Below, in pieces: positions 21,810 through 31,492 of a stretch of DNA of 64,000 bases. Origin of the DNA: Leishmania donovani (taxonomy: Eukaryota; Euglenozoa; Kinetoplastea; Trypanosomatida; Trypanosomatidae). The stretch covers positions 1,498,355-1,562,354 of the forward strand of contig NC_018261.1 in assembly GCF_000227135.1 (NCBI RefSeq), in the 5' to 3' direction. The notes below the pieces were generated by a model, which worked only from the letters and a program-made list of their open reading frames with translations, made no database searches and was not told where the DNA came from. Position numbers and translations under genes: made by a program. The stretch's first letter is position 1. Each line of letters begins with the position of its first letter.

Positions 21810-23315
21810 ATGTCGCTTCCCATGCGGAGCTTTGCCATGTCCTTCAGCCGCAGGCCCCACTGCCACTCCACGGCGCTGCAGCATTACCTGGCAGTCCCGC
21901 AAACCCCGTTAGATCTGCCGGCTTTGAGTAAGCTACCTGCCCAGCCGGTAGAGAACGGCGTTGTGCATCAGATTGTGCGAGAGATGGCCATCCGCACCTC
22001 GAGGTGCTACCAATCGTTCTCCGACCCCATCATCCAGAAAACAATGCGCAAGCCAAACGTGGATCGGCTCTGGTGGGTCAAATCATATGTCCTCCGCGAG
22101 TTTAACTACTGCGTCGCGCTCCACCGCGGCCTGGAACAGTGCCCTCGACAAGGGATTTTCGACAGCTCGGCCGAAATCTGCTTTGAGCGGCACGAGTACG
22201 GCAGCTCACCCTCCCTCTTTCCGCGTCTCCGAAACACGGACAACGACAGCCTCATTTACGAGCCCGTGCAGACCTACTCCAGCAGTGACAGCGTCAGCAG
22301 TTGTGCACCTCGCGACGCCGAGGACGACACCATCTCCGCCGGCGCCCCCTCCTCGACCTCGACGTCAGCGCCTAGCACTTTTCGTCCTCTCGGGTTACTG
22401 TCAAACCCTGCCATGACGCGTGATGAGATAGAGGCTGCCTTCTCCACCTGGGATCGGGGAAAGGCGACCATGCCTCTCACTCTCGCGCTCAAAGTCCTGC
22501 GACCGTGCCAGTCGCTGCTGGACGTCATGGTGAACGAGGCGGCTATCCGCTCCGACGAGTTGAACGGGTGGTTCATTCGTTTTTGCCGCCGTCGAGTCGC
22601 GTGGCGCGTCCTTCACGAACACCTTCTGTACTTGACTCATCCGGCCGACACGCAGCAGGTCATCTCATCCGACACAGACGTGGTGGAAGTGCTGCAGCGC
22701 GCCGGCATCGCCGTTGTTGAAATTTTCTCGAGCCTCGTCGACAACGGCAGCGTGCTCTCGCTAGAGATTCATCTGGAGGAGGACAAACGTATCCTCACCC
22801 GCGTCCCCTGTGGCACGTTGGTGAGCTCCTCTACATCGCCCCTCTCGTGCCCGGCAGATTTGCCGGAGACTCGCCCGACCCCAGCCCCGTCACGGGGCAT
22901 CTACTCGGTGGAAGGCCACCTGACGTACATCTTCCGCGAGGTGCTCAAGAACGCCTGTGCAGCAACACTCAAGTTGAGGCCTGATATTGACGTGCTCGTC
23001 CGATACGCCAGCGACGATACGTGGGTGGTGGTGGAGTTCGTTGACCAAGCCGGTGGAATTCACCCACAGCACTTCAAGAATATCTGGAAGTTCGGCTGGA
23101 CGACGAGTGAGCACTACGAAAGCCATCTGGGCGGCTTCGGTGTCGGGCTGCCCACGTCGAAGGTGTACATGGGCATGTGGGGCGGCTCCATCGACGTTTA
23201 CTCCACCCTTGGCGTCGAGACGACGGTGCGTGTGCGCTTCCCTAAAGCGCCAGTCGAGGTGCTCGTGCCTGAGTCAACCACGGCGGCCGCCGGCGTGTCG
23301 GCCGCGCCGAAATGA
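21810..23315 (+). CDS. Mitochondrial PDK/BCKDK-type protein kinase (GHKL ATPase fold)
   Basis: The protein has 501 residues from the ATG at 21810; the frame is open further upstream but has no ATG there. The N-terminus (MSLPMRSFAMSFSRR) is basic, Ser-rich and lacks acidic residues, as in a mitochondrial targeting peptide. The PDK/BCKDK four-helix region is recognisable by RRRVAWRVLHEHLLYL, which matches the family's pattern around its IRMLINQH helix. The GHKL ATP site follows: N-box REVLKNA (about residue 374), G1 box DQAGG (about 412) and G2 box GGFGVGLPTSK (about 441). Such kinases inactivate the E1 of pyruvate or branched-chain 2-oxoacid dehydrogenase by serine phosphorylation; which one is not decidable here. 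It is longer than the usual ~400-430 residues because of a Ser/Thr/Pro-rich insert at about 135-195 and another near 330-365. No Asp-Trp pair is present in the C-terminal tail. Confidence 0.88.
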   Translation: MSLPMRSFAMSFSRRPHCHSTALQHYLAVPQTPLDLPALSKLPAQPVENGVVHQIVREMAIRTSRCYQSFSDPIIQKTMRKPNVDRLWWVKSYVLREFNYCVALHRGLEQCPRQGIFDSSAEICFERHEYGSSPSLFPRLRNTDNDSLIYEPVQTYSSSDSVSSCAPRDAEDDTISAGAPSSTSTSAPSTFRPLGLLSNPAMTRDEIEAAFSTWDRGKATMPLTLALKVLRPCQSLLDVMVNEAAIRSDELNGWFIRFCRRRVAWRVLHEHLLYLTHPADTQQVISSDTDVVEVLQRAGIAVVEIFSSLVDNGSVLSLEIHLEEDKRILTRVPCGTLVSSSTSPLSCPADLPETRPTPAPSRGIYSVEGHLTYIFREVLKNACAATLKLRPDIDVLVRYASDDTWVVVEFVDQAGGIHPQHFKNIWKFGWTTSEHYESHLGGFGVGLPTSKVYMGMWGGSIDVYSTLGVETTVRVRFPKAPVEVLVPESTTAAAGVSAAPK

Positions 23316-24171
23316 TGGAAACGCGCTTGACTACGCACTCCTCCGTGCGTGCGCCATGGGAAGGATGAATACGTCAGTCGGGTGCATCGACGCTGAGACC
23401 TTGCACGTATGGTTAGTGGCGTTGTGCCGGGCACTCGGCAAACTCGTTTCTTACACTTCATGTTTCTCAATTGGCGGCTCTGCGCATGCATGCTCAAGGA
23501 CGCAGATGTGTGGCTCGCGAGCAAGAGGACAGTAAGGAATGCAAAGATGAACGCGCCACACACGCCGAGAGATTCGCCTCGCTGAGCCGGATCGACGAGT
23601 TCTCGCTTTCCAGGAGCACGCGTCGGTGTTCACCAAACACGGGGTCGCAAGTGTTGCTTGCATGTCCTTCGTCGCTGCCTCAATGGTTGCCGAAGACAGC
23701 GACCGTGACTCGGAGAGTCGATGAGGAGATGGGGCGAGAGAAGACTGCGGGTGGCAGAGGAGAGCCGAAGGGGGAGGGTAGACGGAGGGCGCGACTGGCA
23801 TCGCCCCAAATCGCCCTCGGTGCCCTTGCGGCCCAGCGCTGTGGCACACATGGCCGTCGCTTCGTCGTCGGTGCTTGTCTCTCTCTCTCTCACACCCCTC
23901 CGTCTCTTTATGCGATGCCAAACTGCACATGATGCACGCACCCGCGTGTCGCCAATGCAACAATGTCTACACCGCTCCATCTCCTCTCTGCCATTCATGC
24001 TGGACGGACGCAGCGTGCGTGCATTGGTTGCACCTCTTGCTTCCTTGGCACGCTTGTATTGCTGAGGTCGCCCGCAGCACGTAGCTCCGTGGACCCGATT
24101 GTTTGGGTGCCTGCGAACATACATCAGCAGGTGTGAGGCTGCGCGCATGCACGCGCAAGGCAGTGGACGAA
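23316..24171. other. Intergenic region between the kinase and COA5 genes
   Basis: About 0.86 kb. The only notable structure is a CT-rich stretch (about 23876-23905, CTCTCTCTCTCTC followed by ACACCCCTCC) that could serve trans-splicing of the next, very short gene. No gene is supported. Confidence 0.55.
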
Positions 24172-24465
24172 ATGGAAAAAGAGCACAAGAGCATCTGCTG
24201 GCGGCCAAAGAATGCGCTCATCGAGTGCGTCGTCATGACCAAGTGCTTCCAGGAGAAGGAAAGTGTGGAGGACTGCATCGGGGCGAACGACTGCTTTCTC
24301 GAGCGTCGCAACTGGACGCTGTGCAAGATGAACGCCGTCAACCCACGGTATCGACTCCGTGGCAATCCGTACGATCTGGCCACCGAGGACCAGAAGAAGA
24401 TCGAAGCGCGTAATGAGCGCATCCGACAACGTGAACTGGAGGAGGAGGGCATCTTCACCAAGTAG
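24172..24465 (+). CDS. COA5: COA5/PET191-type cytochrome c oxidase assembly factor
   Basis: A 97-residue protein from the ATG at 24172; upstream codons in frame contain no ATG. It has six cysteines at residues 9, 19, 25, 35, 41 and 51, i.e. three successive CX9C units joined by two five-residue spacers, followed by RYRLRGN and a charged helix. The same order (CX9C, X5, a central pair, X5, CX9C, then an R-x-R-x-RG tail) is that of human COA5 / yeast Pet191, an intermembrane-space protein needed to assemble cytochrome c oxidase. Twin-CX9C proteins of this kind are imported and oxidised by the Mia40/Erv1-type pathway and lack a cleavable presequence, which fits the start seen here. Its central pair is CX9C, where I recall CX10C in the human protein. 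The ending EEEGIFTK is unremarkable. Confidence 0.85.
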   Translation: MEKEHKSICWRPKNALIECVVMTKCFQEKESVEDCIGANDCFLERRNWTLCKMNAVNPRYRLRGNPYDLATEDQKKIEARNERIRQRELEEEGIFTK

Positions 24466-25771
24466 CGCGTTCCAAAACAAGCAAGCAGAGGAGTGTGGCT
24501 GACTCTTTCGGAATGCACCGGTCAGTGCGCGTGTGCATCTATTCTTTGGACGGATGATGCGCACTGGCACAGCTGCCAGTCGTCGCTGCTTGTGGTCTGT
24601 TTTCTTTCCTACGTGTGCCGGCCAGGCGGTCACATGCTCCTCTCCCCTCTCACACCCCCTCACGGCACCCGGGGATGAGGGACTATTTCTTATTCGGTAT
24701 GGCGTAGACTGCGGTTTAATGTCTCCTCTTCGGCATCGCGTCTACGGTGTTGTGTGTGCGACGTGTTTTTTTTTTTCGTTGTTGTTGTTTTGCTGTTTGT
24801 CGATTCCTTTCGTTCTTCTCGTTCAAGATGCTGTCTCTCATCCATCTCGCGTCTTGTTCGCTGTTGCCGAGAGTAACTTTCATGCCCGTCTCAAAGCGCT
24901 TCAACGGTGCGCGGAGGTGTACTTCGATGTGCCTGAGGCCACCACGACTTCGGAAGCGGCGACTTTCCCCGCGGCGCTGGGACGTGGGTTGCACTGGCGG
25001 ATGAACATCTGCTTCCGTGGTTGCAAGAGTGGGTGAATGAGGCGCGGTCGAGCGGTGGGTGGGCCAGGAGGACGGCCGGCGCGCATCTCTCCCTCTCTAT
25101 GAGGGTGGGTGCACCCACTGGCACCGTGCTCTTCGCTCTACGCCCGCCCTCTTCCCCCACCATTTCCATCCCTTTGGTGTTGTGTTATCCACAATTCGCT
25201 CATTGCTGGTTCGTGCGTGACACCTCTTGAACTCATTTCTGTATTGCGCCCTCTCTCTCGCTTCGCGGTAGGTGTCGCGCGCCGAAGTACCAGTGTCGGT
25301 GGAGAAGGCTGCGTCGACCTACGTTGCCATCGCCTCTCCTGCAAGTTCACAGCACACACACACACACACACACATGCATGGCACATCGGCATCGACTTCT
25401 TCACCTCCTTATATATCTACCTTGTCTGAGCGAAAGCGGACGTCTCGCTCTTCGCGCTTTATCTTCGTGTAAGTTCTGCCTTCGCCGAGCGTGCAGCACA
25501 GTGAAGTAGAGACACCGACACTCACACGCGCACAGGGAGGGGGTGGAACGGCGTGCCGGTATTCGACCGCCTCCACGCCGGCTCGGCTCCCTCTTTTTCC
25601 AGGTGAATGAGCGCGGCGCTGGAACGCCGCCGCTGAGGGCGCCAAAACCACCTTCGCACCCGCTCTCTCGCACGCGTTGGCGGAAGCACAGAAGAGAGAA
25701 GGGAGTGTGCGGGGAACCGCACAAAGGGCAGGGGCATTCTCAAGCGAAGACAGGACCTGGTGACCACCACG
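24466..25771. other. Intergenic region between COA5 and the FCP/SCP-like phosphatase
   Basis: About 1.3 kb with T-rich tracts at about 24765-24830, CT tracts at about 25240-25262 and a (CA)n microsatellite at about 25353-25374. No gene is supported on either strand. Confidence 0.55.
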
Positions 25772-27367
25772 ATGAGCTTTAGTCGCCCACAGCGGTCGCC
25801 ACACCGGACGCTGCGGCACTCGCGCAACGCCGCCCGGCTCACTGACCTCCATCAAGCGCGACACAGCCGAAACTGCTTTCCACGCCGTCCCTTGCGTGCT
25901 TCTCACGCCGCGCAGTGCCTCCTGCCTAGCAACCCCGACGCCGCTGCCAACGACGCGGCGATCTCCACCTCGTATTCCGTCACAGCCTACACGACAACCG
26001 CATACATAAACTGTGAGGGCGTCTCCGGCAGCGACTCCGAATACTCCGAGTACGACCTCGTCAACGAGCAGATGCAGGACTTCTTGCTTGACTCCGAGGA
26101 CACATCCGACGGCGACGCCGACGTGGAGGACATCCTCGGCTTCGGGGCGGTTTTTATGGGCGGTTTAATACCTGCACGGCCGAGGGATGCTCACCAAGCA
26201 CGCGCGTGGCGACGCACCACGAAGCCTAACCGCCGACGGATGGCGAAGAAGTCGGAAAGCTGCTCGTCGCTCTCGAACGCTGCACGGCCGACAGCGAGTT
26301 CAAGCACCACCATGCTGAGCGACTTGGACACTAATGTGAGGGAGGCAGTGGTGACCGGTGGGGCCGCGCAGCGGCGCGGCACCCGCAAGCAGCGACGGGC
26401 GATGGCAAGCGGTGAGCGGCGCTGGCTTGTGCCCCCTCTCTCCGCCGTCTCGGTGAAAGCCACCGATGATAGAAACGATGGACGAAGGCAGCTACCGTGG
26501 TTCACTGTCGTGTTTGATCTAGACGAGACGCTGGTCGGGGCCCGCTACGGCCCCATCCATCTGCGCCCCCACGTTGGCGAGCTCCTGCGGTCACTTCACC
26601 GGCTCCCTGTTGAGATCATTGTGTGGACTGCCGGTACGGCGCACTACGTGAATCCCATTCTTCACGCCATCGGGCAAGCCTGCGGCCGACGGCAGTGGTT
26701 CCATCACATCATTAGCCGACACAAGCGCTGGTACCGCGGTGCCAACACGTGTGTGAAGGACCTGAGGCAGCTCGGTCGTCCTCTGGACCGCCTTCTTATG
26801 GTGGAGAACAACCCCATCTCCGCCCTCCCGCAGCCCTCGCTGTGCGTGCTGCTCGAAGACTACCTGCAACCAAATGCCGCAGACGAGTCGCTGTTGGTGC
26901 TGAAGGAGTTGTTGGAGCGACTGTCGCTCCAGTACGAGAGAGAAGCACGTACCTCATTCGCGGCAAGCACTTGTGAGCAGTCGGCCGAAGAGGACTGCCG
27001 TGCGCAGCGGCACACGCGTTCGCCTAAAAACACGTTACGGGACACGACAACAAGTCGCACCACTGCTCTGCCGTCTTCAGCTCTTCCGTCGCTAGAGCTG
27101 CTCGTCCGAGATGATGCTGCACTGCAGCTGGTCGAGTTCCGCATGGAGGACATTCTCAAGGAGGACGGTGTCTCGATGCTTCAGCGGGCGGAGATGAGGG
27201 AGCTGGTTGGGGGGGCTGATACGTTGCGGTGTCTTTGCCTTTGTTATACACCGCCGCTGCTGCCGTCATCCACCGCCGTGGCCCCACGGGGCACTGCAGC
27301 ATCCGTGTCATGCGTGCCGATGGCGATGCGCAGCTACGGATCCGTCAATCCGCTACGGCCCCTGTAA
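25772..27367 (+). CDS. FCP1/SCP-like (NIF domain) HAD-family phosphatase
   Basis: The protein has 531 residues from the ATG at 25772. The phosphatase domain begins at about residue 243 with FTVVFDLDETLVG; Asp249 and Asp251 of DLDET are the nucleophile and general acid of HAD enzymes. It continues with HLRPHVGELLRSL and EIIVWTAGTAHYVNPIL (motif II region), HHIISRHKRWYRG, VKDLRQLGRPLDRLLMVENNP (motif III/IV) and a final LLEDYL. FCP/SCP enzymes dephosphorylate proteins such as the RNA polymerase II tail, but trypanosomatids lack the canonical heptad CTD, so the substrate is unknown. The N-terminal ~240 residues are low-complexity, with an acidic Ser-rich segment at about 80-130 (SGSDSEYSEYD, DSEDTSDGDAD) and a basic stretch; the C-terminal ~120 residues are not recognised. 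The size is larger than most SCP-type enzymes. Confidence 0.9.
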   Translation: MSFSRPQRSPHRTLRHSRNAARLTDLHQARHSRNCFPRRPLRASHAAQCLLPSNPDAAANDAAISTSYSVTAYTTTAYINCEGVSGSDSEYSEYDLVNEQMQDFLLDSEDTSDGDADVEDILGFGAVFMGGLIPARPRDAHQARAWRRTTKPNRRRMAKKSESCSSLSNAARPTASSSTTMLSDLDTNVREAVVTGGAAQRRGTRKQRRAMASGERRWLVPPLSAVSVKATDDRNDGRRQLPWFTVVFDLDETLVGARYGPIHLRPHVGELLRSLHRLPVEIIVWTAGTAHYVNPILHAIGQACGRRQWFHHIISRHKRWYRGANTCVKDLRQLGRPLDRLLMVENNPISALPQPSLCVLLEDYLQPNAADESLLVLKELLERLSLQYEREARTSFAASTCEQSAEEDCRAQRHTRSPKNTLRDTTTSRTTALPSSALPSLELLVRDDAALQLVEFRMEDILKEDGVSMLQRAEMRELVGGADTLRCLCLCYTPPLLPSSTAVAPRGTAASVSCVPMAMRSYGSVNPLRPL

Positions 27368-28343
27368 CGGAAACAGACGAAACGTTCAAGTGCGCTCAGC
27401 GGGACTCTCGATCACTCTGGAGCACACTCCCTCCCTTCTCCCAAAAAAAAAAAAACGATGTACGCGGCGCTGCGCGATGTCCGCGACGTATGTTAGCGGC
27501 TGCCGTGCGCTTCTTTTCTGCTAAGATTTTTCGACGTCAAGCGCCACTCTTGTCCTTTTTGTGTGTCCCTGGGCTCGATGTGGGCTTGCGTCAGAGACGG
27601 CGGCGTTTTCTCCTTAAGTATTTTCTTCGTTGTTGGTACCGGTGGCAGCCGTGAACGCCTGGAGAACGAGTGTGCGGCTGCACTCTGTTTTGTTGTTTGT
27701 ACGACAGCCATGAGACACGACTCACCTGAAGCAGCTGCCACCGACGGACAGGCGGGAACGCGCAGCCCATGTGCTTTCCGCACTCGCTCTTGCCAATGTG
27801 CTGGCTGCAGAGCAACGCATAGCCCTCAGTGCGGTGGGGGTCGGGGACGGGAAAGTAATGCGAGAAGGCCATGCCGTGTGCTTGCAGGACGGGGATCTCT
27901 TGCAACTCGTTGCCCTCCCGCCCTCGCCCGCCTTCTCTCTCTCTCTCTGGCACCCTCCACCTATACCATCCTGTCTCATCGCTCTTCTACTTGGTGGCCA
28001 CTGGTGCCGCTTCCTCACAGCAGCCGTACCCTGCATATAGTGCTCCCTTCTCGCTGCTGCCGGTCACACGTGCCTGCGCACAGCTTTGCGTCTCCCTTCT
28101 CTGGCTCTACAGACGTCTCTCTATTATTTTTGTTGCCCCTCACCCTCACATGGTTTTGCTTTCCTGCAACCGAACGCTACCGCATCGAACCAGCGCATAC
28201 GCAACTGCAGCCCTCCGTGTCTTTCCTTTTGTCCTCCGTCCTGGGACGACCTGTTGCGCTGTCTCTCCCGCGTCGCGCTGTACCCTTGCCGCCCTCTCTG
28301 AGAGACGTTCATCCCCCCACCGTTTTTCTGCTTTTCATCTTGT
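27368..28343. other. Intergenic region upstream of the BPI-like gene
   Basis: About 1 kb. It holds a 13-base A run at about 27441-27453 and CT-rich tracts at about 27930-27950 and 28300-28343, the latter the likely trans-splicing tract. No gene is supported. Confidence 0.55.
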
Positions 28344-29990
28344 ATGTCTGCTGCGTTTGCAGCCATGAAGTCTTACGGAAAGCGAGGCGGCCGCGCCGCC
28401 TGGGCCCACAAGCGCTCGCTGTGCGTGCTGTGGCTTCTATTCCTGTCCGCCAGCTGGCTTTGCTTCCGCGGAACGCAAAGCACGCACGGCGGTTGCCTGA
28501 CGGATATTCGCGCCACGGCCGACAAGGGCGCCATCGGCTGTCGTTCCGCCAACGTCTCTGTGGCGGTCACGTCGACCTTCATGAACACCTTTATCAAAGC
28601 TGCTGTCATTCCCATGATCCAAAATGATAGCAACACCCTTATCGTCCCCCAGCAGGAGGTGAACCACGTCTGGGTGGACAAGATGGTGCTGCAGCATTTC
28701 AAGCTCGGTTCTCTCACCGTCAGCACAGGCGTGCCAGACGCGCAAAGCATGATGATACGCGGCACGGGACTCGGTCTCAAGGTGAACAAGTCGCGCTTCA
28801 TTTTTCATTACATGGGCGTGAGGTGCAGTGGGACCTTCTGGGCGTCACTGAAGGAAACCGCTGTGGATGCGGTGATTCGTCTCACGCTTCTACCAGAGGA
28901 ACGGTGGAACGTGACCTTCCCGCGTCTGGCGCTTGACTGGGGTCAGGTGGACGTCCACCACGAGTTGGACAGCGAGACATGCAGTTTAGCGCAAAAAGTG
29001 GTGGAGCTGTTTACTGGTGAGCTCGACGTTTTCGTGGTCTCAAAAGTAAAGCGAATGTTGGATGAAGAGATGCCGCGGAAGGCAGCTGATCGACTCAACG
29101 ATGCCTTTGCGAGGTTTGGCATCCGCGCCATCACCCCGCCCGTGATGACAGCCAACGCGATGGCTGTGACGCTGGACTTGAACCCGCTCGATTTCGGCTG
29201 CGCGTCGACGCCTACCGCGTCAACCGTGCCTGAACTTGTGTCTCGCGACATTGCCGCACGCACCACCGCGACGAGCGTGAACAACGTTCTCTACAATGCG
29301 GTACAGGCGCAGCGTCTGCAGGTGGAGAAGCACCTATCAGCGATGTGGAACACCTCGTTGTTAGCGGATCTTTTCCCTGAGCTGTACCGTGCGTGCCCGG
29401 GATGCAGATTGTACACTCTCGCACAGGCAACAAAGGCACCTATAATCGATGTGCTGCGCGACGGTGAAGTCTCAGTGGATGTCCACGACCTCATTCTCGG
29501 GGTCTATGTACAGCCAAACTCCTCCGAGCATTCCTCGGCCTTATCTTCTCTCATTACAGAAAAGCAGCTCAGACCGAGGGCAGGCTTCTCCGCCGCCTAC
29601 CGGTCCTTTGAAAGGAAAAAGAGGATCTCTTCCCAGTACCACCGTAAAGCATTTCCAGTGCTGGCGATCGGGTGCTCCGCCGCATCCGGTGTCCGCAACA
29701 TCAGTGCCAGCACAGGTCACTCGATCAGCTACGAGCTACTTCCGGTGCGCGACGTTGCTGTGAAGGTGATGGTGTCTAACATTGGTGATGTCAGCACGAA
29801 AGACCTGGAGAAACTCATCACCAAAGTGTGGAACGACTTCGCCGCACCGCTGGCCAACAGTGCGTCCCCGCTGAAGCTGCCGTTCTTTTTCCAGGAGGCT
29901 GTGCTGAAGGTCGGACCCGACATCATCGAGGGCGGCGTGAATGTCAGCCTCAAGGAAGAGTTTTTGCAGGCCGTTTTGTCGACCCTGTAG
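28344..29990 (+). CDS. BPI/LBP/CETP-family protein, ESAG5-related (GRESAG5-like)
   Basis: The protein has 548 residues from the ATG at 28344. A second in-frame ATG at 28365 (541 residues) may be the true start, because an AG at 28361-28362 directly follows a pyrimidine-rich tract. Near the N-terminus a basic stretch is followed by one hydrophobic helix (LCVLWLLFLSASWLCF), a signal peptide or anchor. The mature part shows the lipid-binding BPI pattern: an N-terminal half with repeated amphipathic strands and a conserved cysteine pair candidate (Cys in MGVRCSG and SETCSLAQK), then a second half ending in LPFFFQEAVLKVGPDIIEGGVNVSL, like the C-terminal strands of BPI barrels. In kinetoplastids this family includes ESAG5 and its non-expression-site relatives. 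Several N-glycosylation sequons (NVS, NKS, NVT, NTS) agree with secretory-pathway location. The family assignment is by pattern and memory; the ligand is unknown. Confidence 0.75.
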   Translation: MSAAFAAMKSYGKRGGRAAWAHKRSLCVLWLLFLSASWLCFRGTQSTHGGCLTDIRATADKGAIGCRSANVSVAVTSTFMNTFIKAAVIPMIQNDSNTLIVPQQEVNHVWVDKMVLQHFKLGSLTVSTGVPDAQSMMIRGTGLGLKVNKSRFIFHYMGVRCSGTFWASLKETAVDAVIRLTLLPEERWNVTFPRLALDWGQVDVHHELDSETCSLAQKVVELFTGELDVFVVSKVKRMLDEEMPRKAADRLNDAFARFGIRAITPPVMTANAMAVTLDLNPLDFGCASTPTASTVPELVSRDIAARTTATSVNNVLYNAVQAQRLQVEKHLSAMWNTSLLADLFPELYRACPGCRLYTLAQATKAPIIDVLRDGEVSVDVHDLILGVYVQPNSSEHSSALSSLITEKQLRPRAGFSAAYRSFERKKRISSQYHRKAFPVLAIGCSAASGVRNISASTGHSISYELLPVRDVAVKVMVSNIGDVSTKDLEKLITKVWNDFAAPLANSASPLKLPFFFQEAVLKVGPDIIEGGVNVSLKEEFLQAVLSTL

Positions 29991-31003
29991 GCCGATCACG
30001 GAATGAAGAGTAATGGACGGCTGGAAAGCGTGGAGGTCGGGGTGGGGGTCCTCCAACTGGTGCAACCGCACGTGTACGTCGCCGCGAACCAAGAAGACGG
30101 AAGCGGTTGATTGAAGACGACGTGCACGACTTCTCCGTCTTTGCGGCTTCGCTGTTTCCTCTTTATTTTCCTCGGGCTGGCGACGTTTGGTGTTTCTGAC
30201 GGGTTTATACCTCTCTCTCTCTCGTTGTCTTATGCGCGCCACTTGGGCGCATCTCGTCCTGCCCTCATCCCTTTCCTCGTATGCCTTCGCGTCTGTCTCG
30301 TTTGCGTGGGCGACTTGAACCGGGAAAAGGTGGCTTACTTTCTTCATGGGCGCCGAGTGGCATCGCCGTCACTCCCTCCCATCTTTCACTGAACCATTCA
30401 CTGCTTGTTTGTGTGTGTGCTTTCTTCCGCTCTACAATCCCTTCCCCACCCCTGTAGTGGTGCAGCCGTCGCCATTGTTGTATGTAAAGTGCTTTATCTG
30501 TTCTGTGAGGAACTTTCTCTGCGCTGTATTCGTGTGCTTCTCCCTCTCTCGTTGTTCATCTCTGACGTTCTCCCTGCTGTCTTCTCCTCTGCCGTATTTC
30601 CGTTTGTTTTTATTCAACCTCCAGAAAGCTGTCCGACAGAACATGAATGCGCGAGTTGCCGTCAACGAGGACATGCCCTGGCTGTTGGCTGGAGAAGGAG
30701 CGAGGGGAGAGACGGACCAGAGGACCCCTCTTCAATGCATCCATCTTGTCCCTGTCGTGCGTGGCGCTCGACTCCGTCTGCTTTGTTTTCTGCCACGTTT
30801 GTGCTCTCCCTCACAGACACACACACACACACACACTCACTGCTGTTGTTCCGCCCGTCCCATTGGTGATGTGTGAGGCGCTTGATGTCCCTTCAATCCC
30901 TTTTTTCTTTTTTTTTTGCTCGCACGCTCTCTCTCCCTCCATCCCCGATGCCAGGGTGAGGCCGACGCCTCTGTGCGTGCTATCTCTCGTTGTTCAGTAC
31001 TCC

Positions 31004-31492
31004 GCTGTCTGTGTGGGAAGAGCCAAGCAGCCCACCCCGCCCACCCCTTCTCTGCCCAATGCCGAACCACTTCTTGTGGTGTCGGTGGTCAAGTACCGAC
31101 GGCGTAGGGAAGCCAGAGCGACCGGCGTCAGTGAACACATCTGTGCTATCCCTGTGACAGGCACAATGTCAGCGTGACTCGAGCGCATCTCTCACCTTTT
31201 CCTCGCTGCCCAGTGGTGTGGGGAGCCTGGGCCACCCCGGGGGAGAAGCCTTACCAGGTGTTGACCGGCATGATGTGAGAGCGGCTGTGAGGCGACCTGC
31301 GCAGAGGGTGGGTGGGCAGAGCTTGAGGCAGGGGCCGCGCTCAGCTAACTGAGTCGGCGCGTTGCTGCAACGCGTGTGTGTCTGCTGCCGCATTGCACCA
31401 CGTGATGTGCCCCCGTGAGACAGGGCGGGAGTGGTGTGGAGTTCACCACATGCTCTGTGCCAGGAAGTGGACGCGTTGGAGAACGAGGAAAC
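31004..31492 (+). mobile_element. SIDER2-like short degenerate retroposon
   Basis: It shares with the copy near 20.1 kb the core GACTCGAGCGC plus ATCTCTCACC (31175-31195) and then, in the same order, GGGAGCCTGGGCCACCCC, GCGGCTGTGAGGCGACC, GGGCAGAGCTTGAGGC and CACCACGTGATGTGCCCC. The last also occurs with small changes in the 51 kb copy. It ends in a purine-rich segment (GAGAACGAGGAAAC). It is non-coding and in the same direction as transcription, so it probably lies in the 3' UTR of the BPI-like gene. Edges are approximate. Confidence 0.65.
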
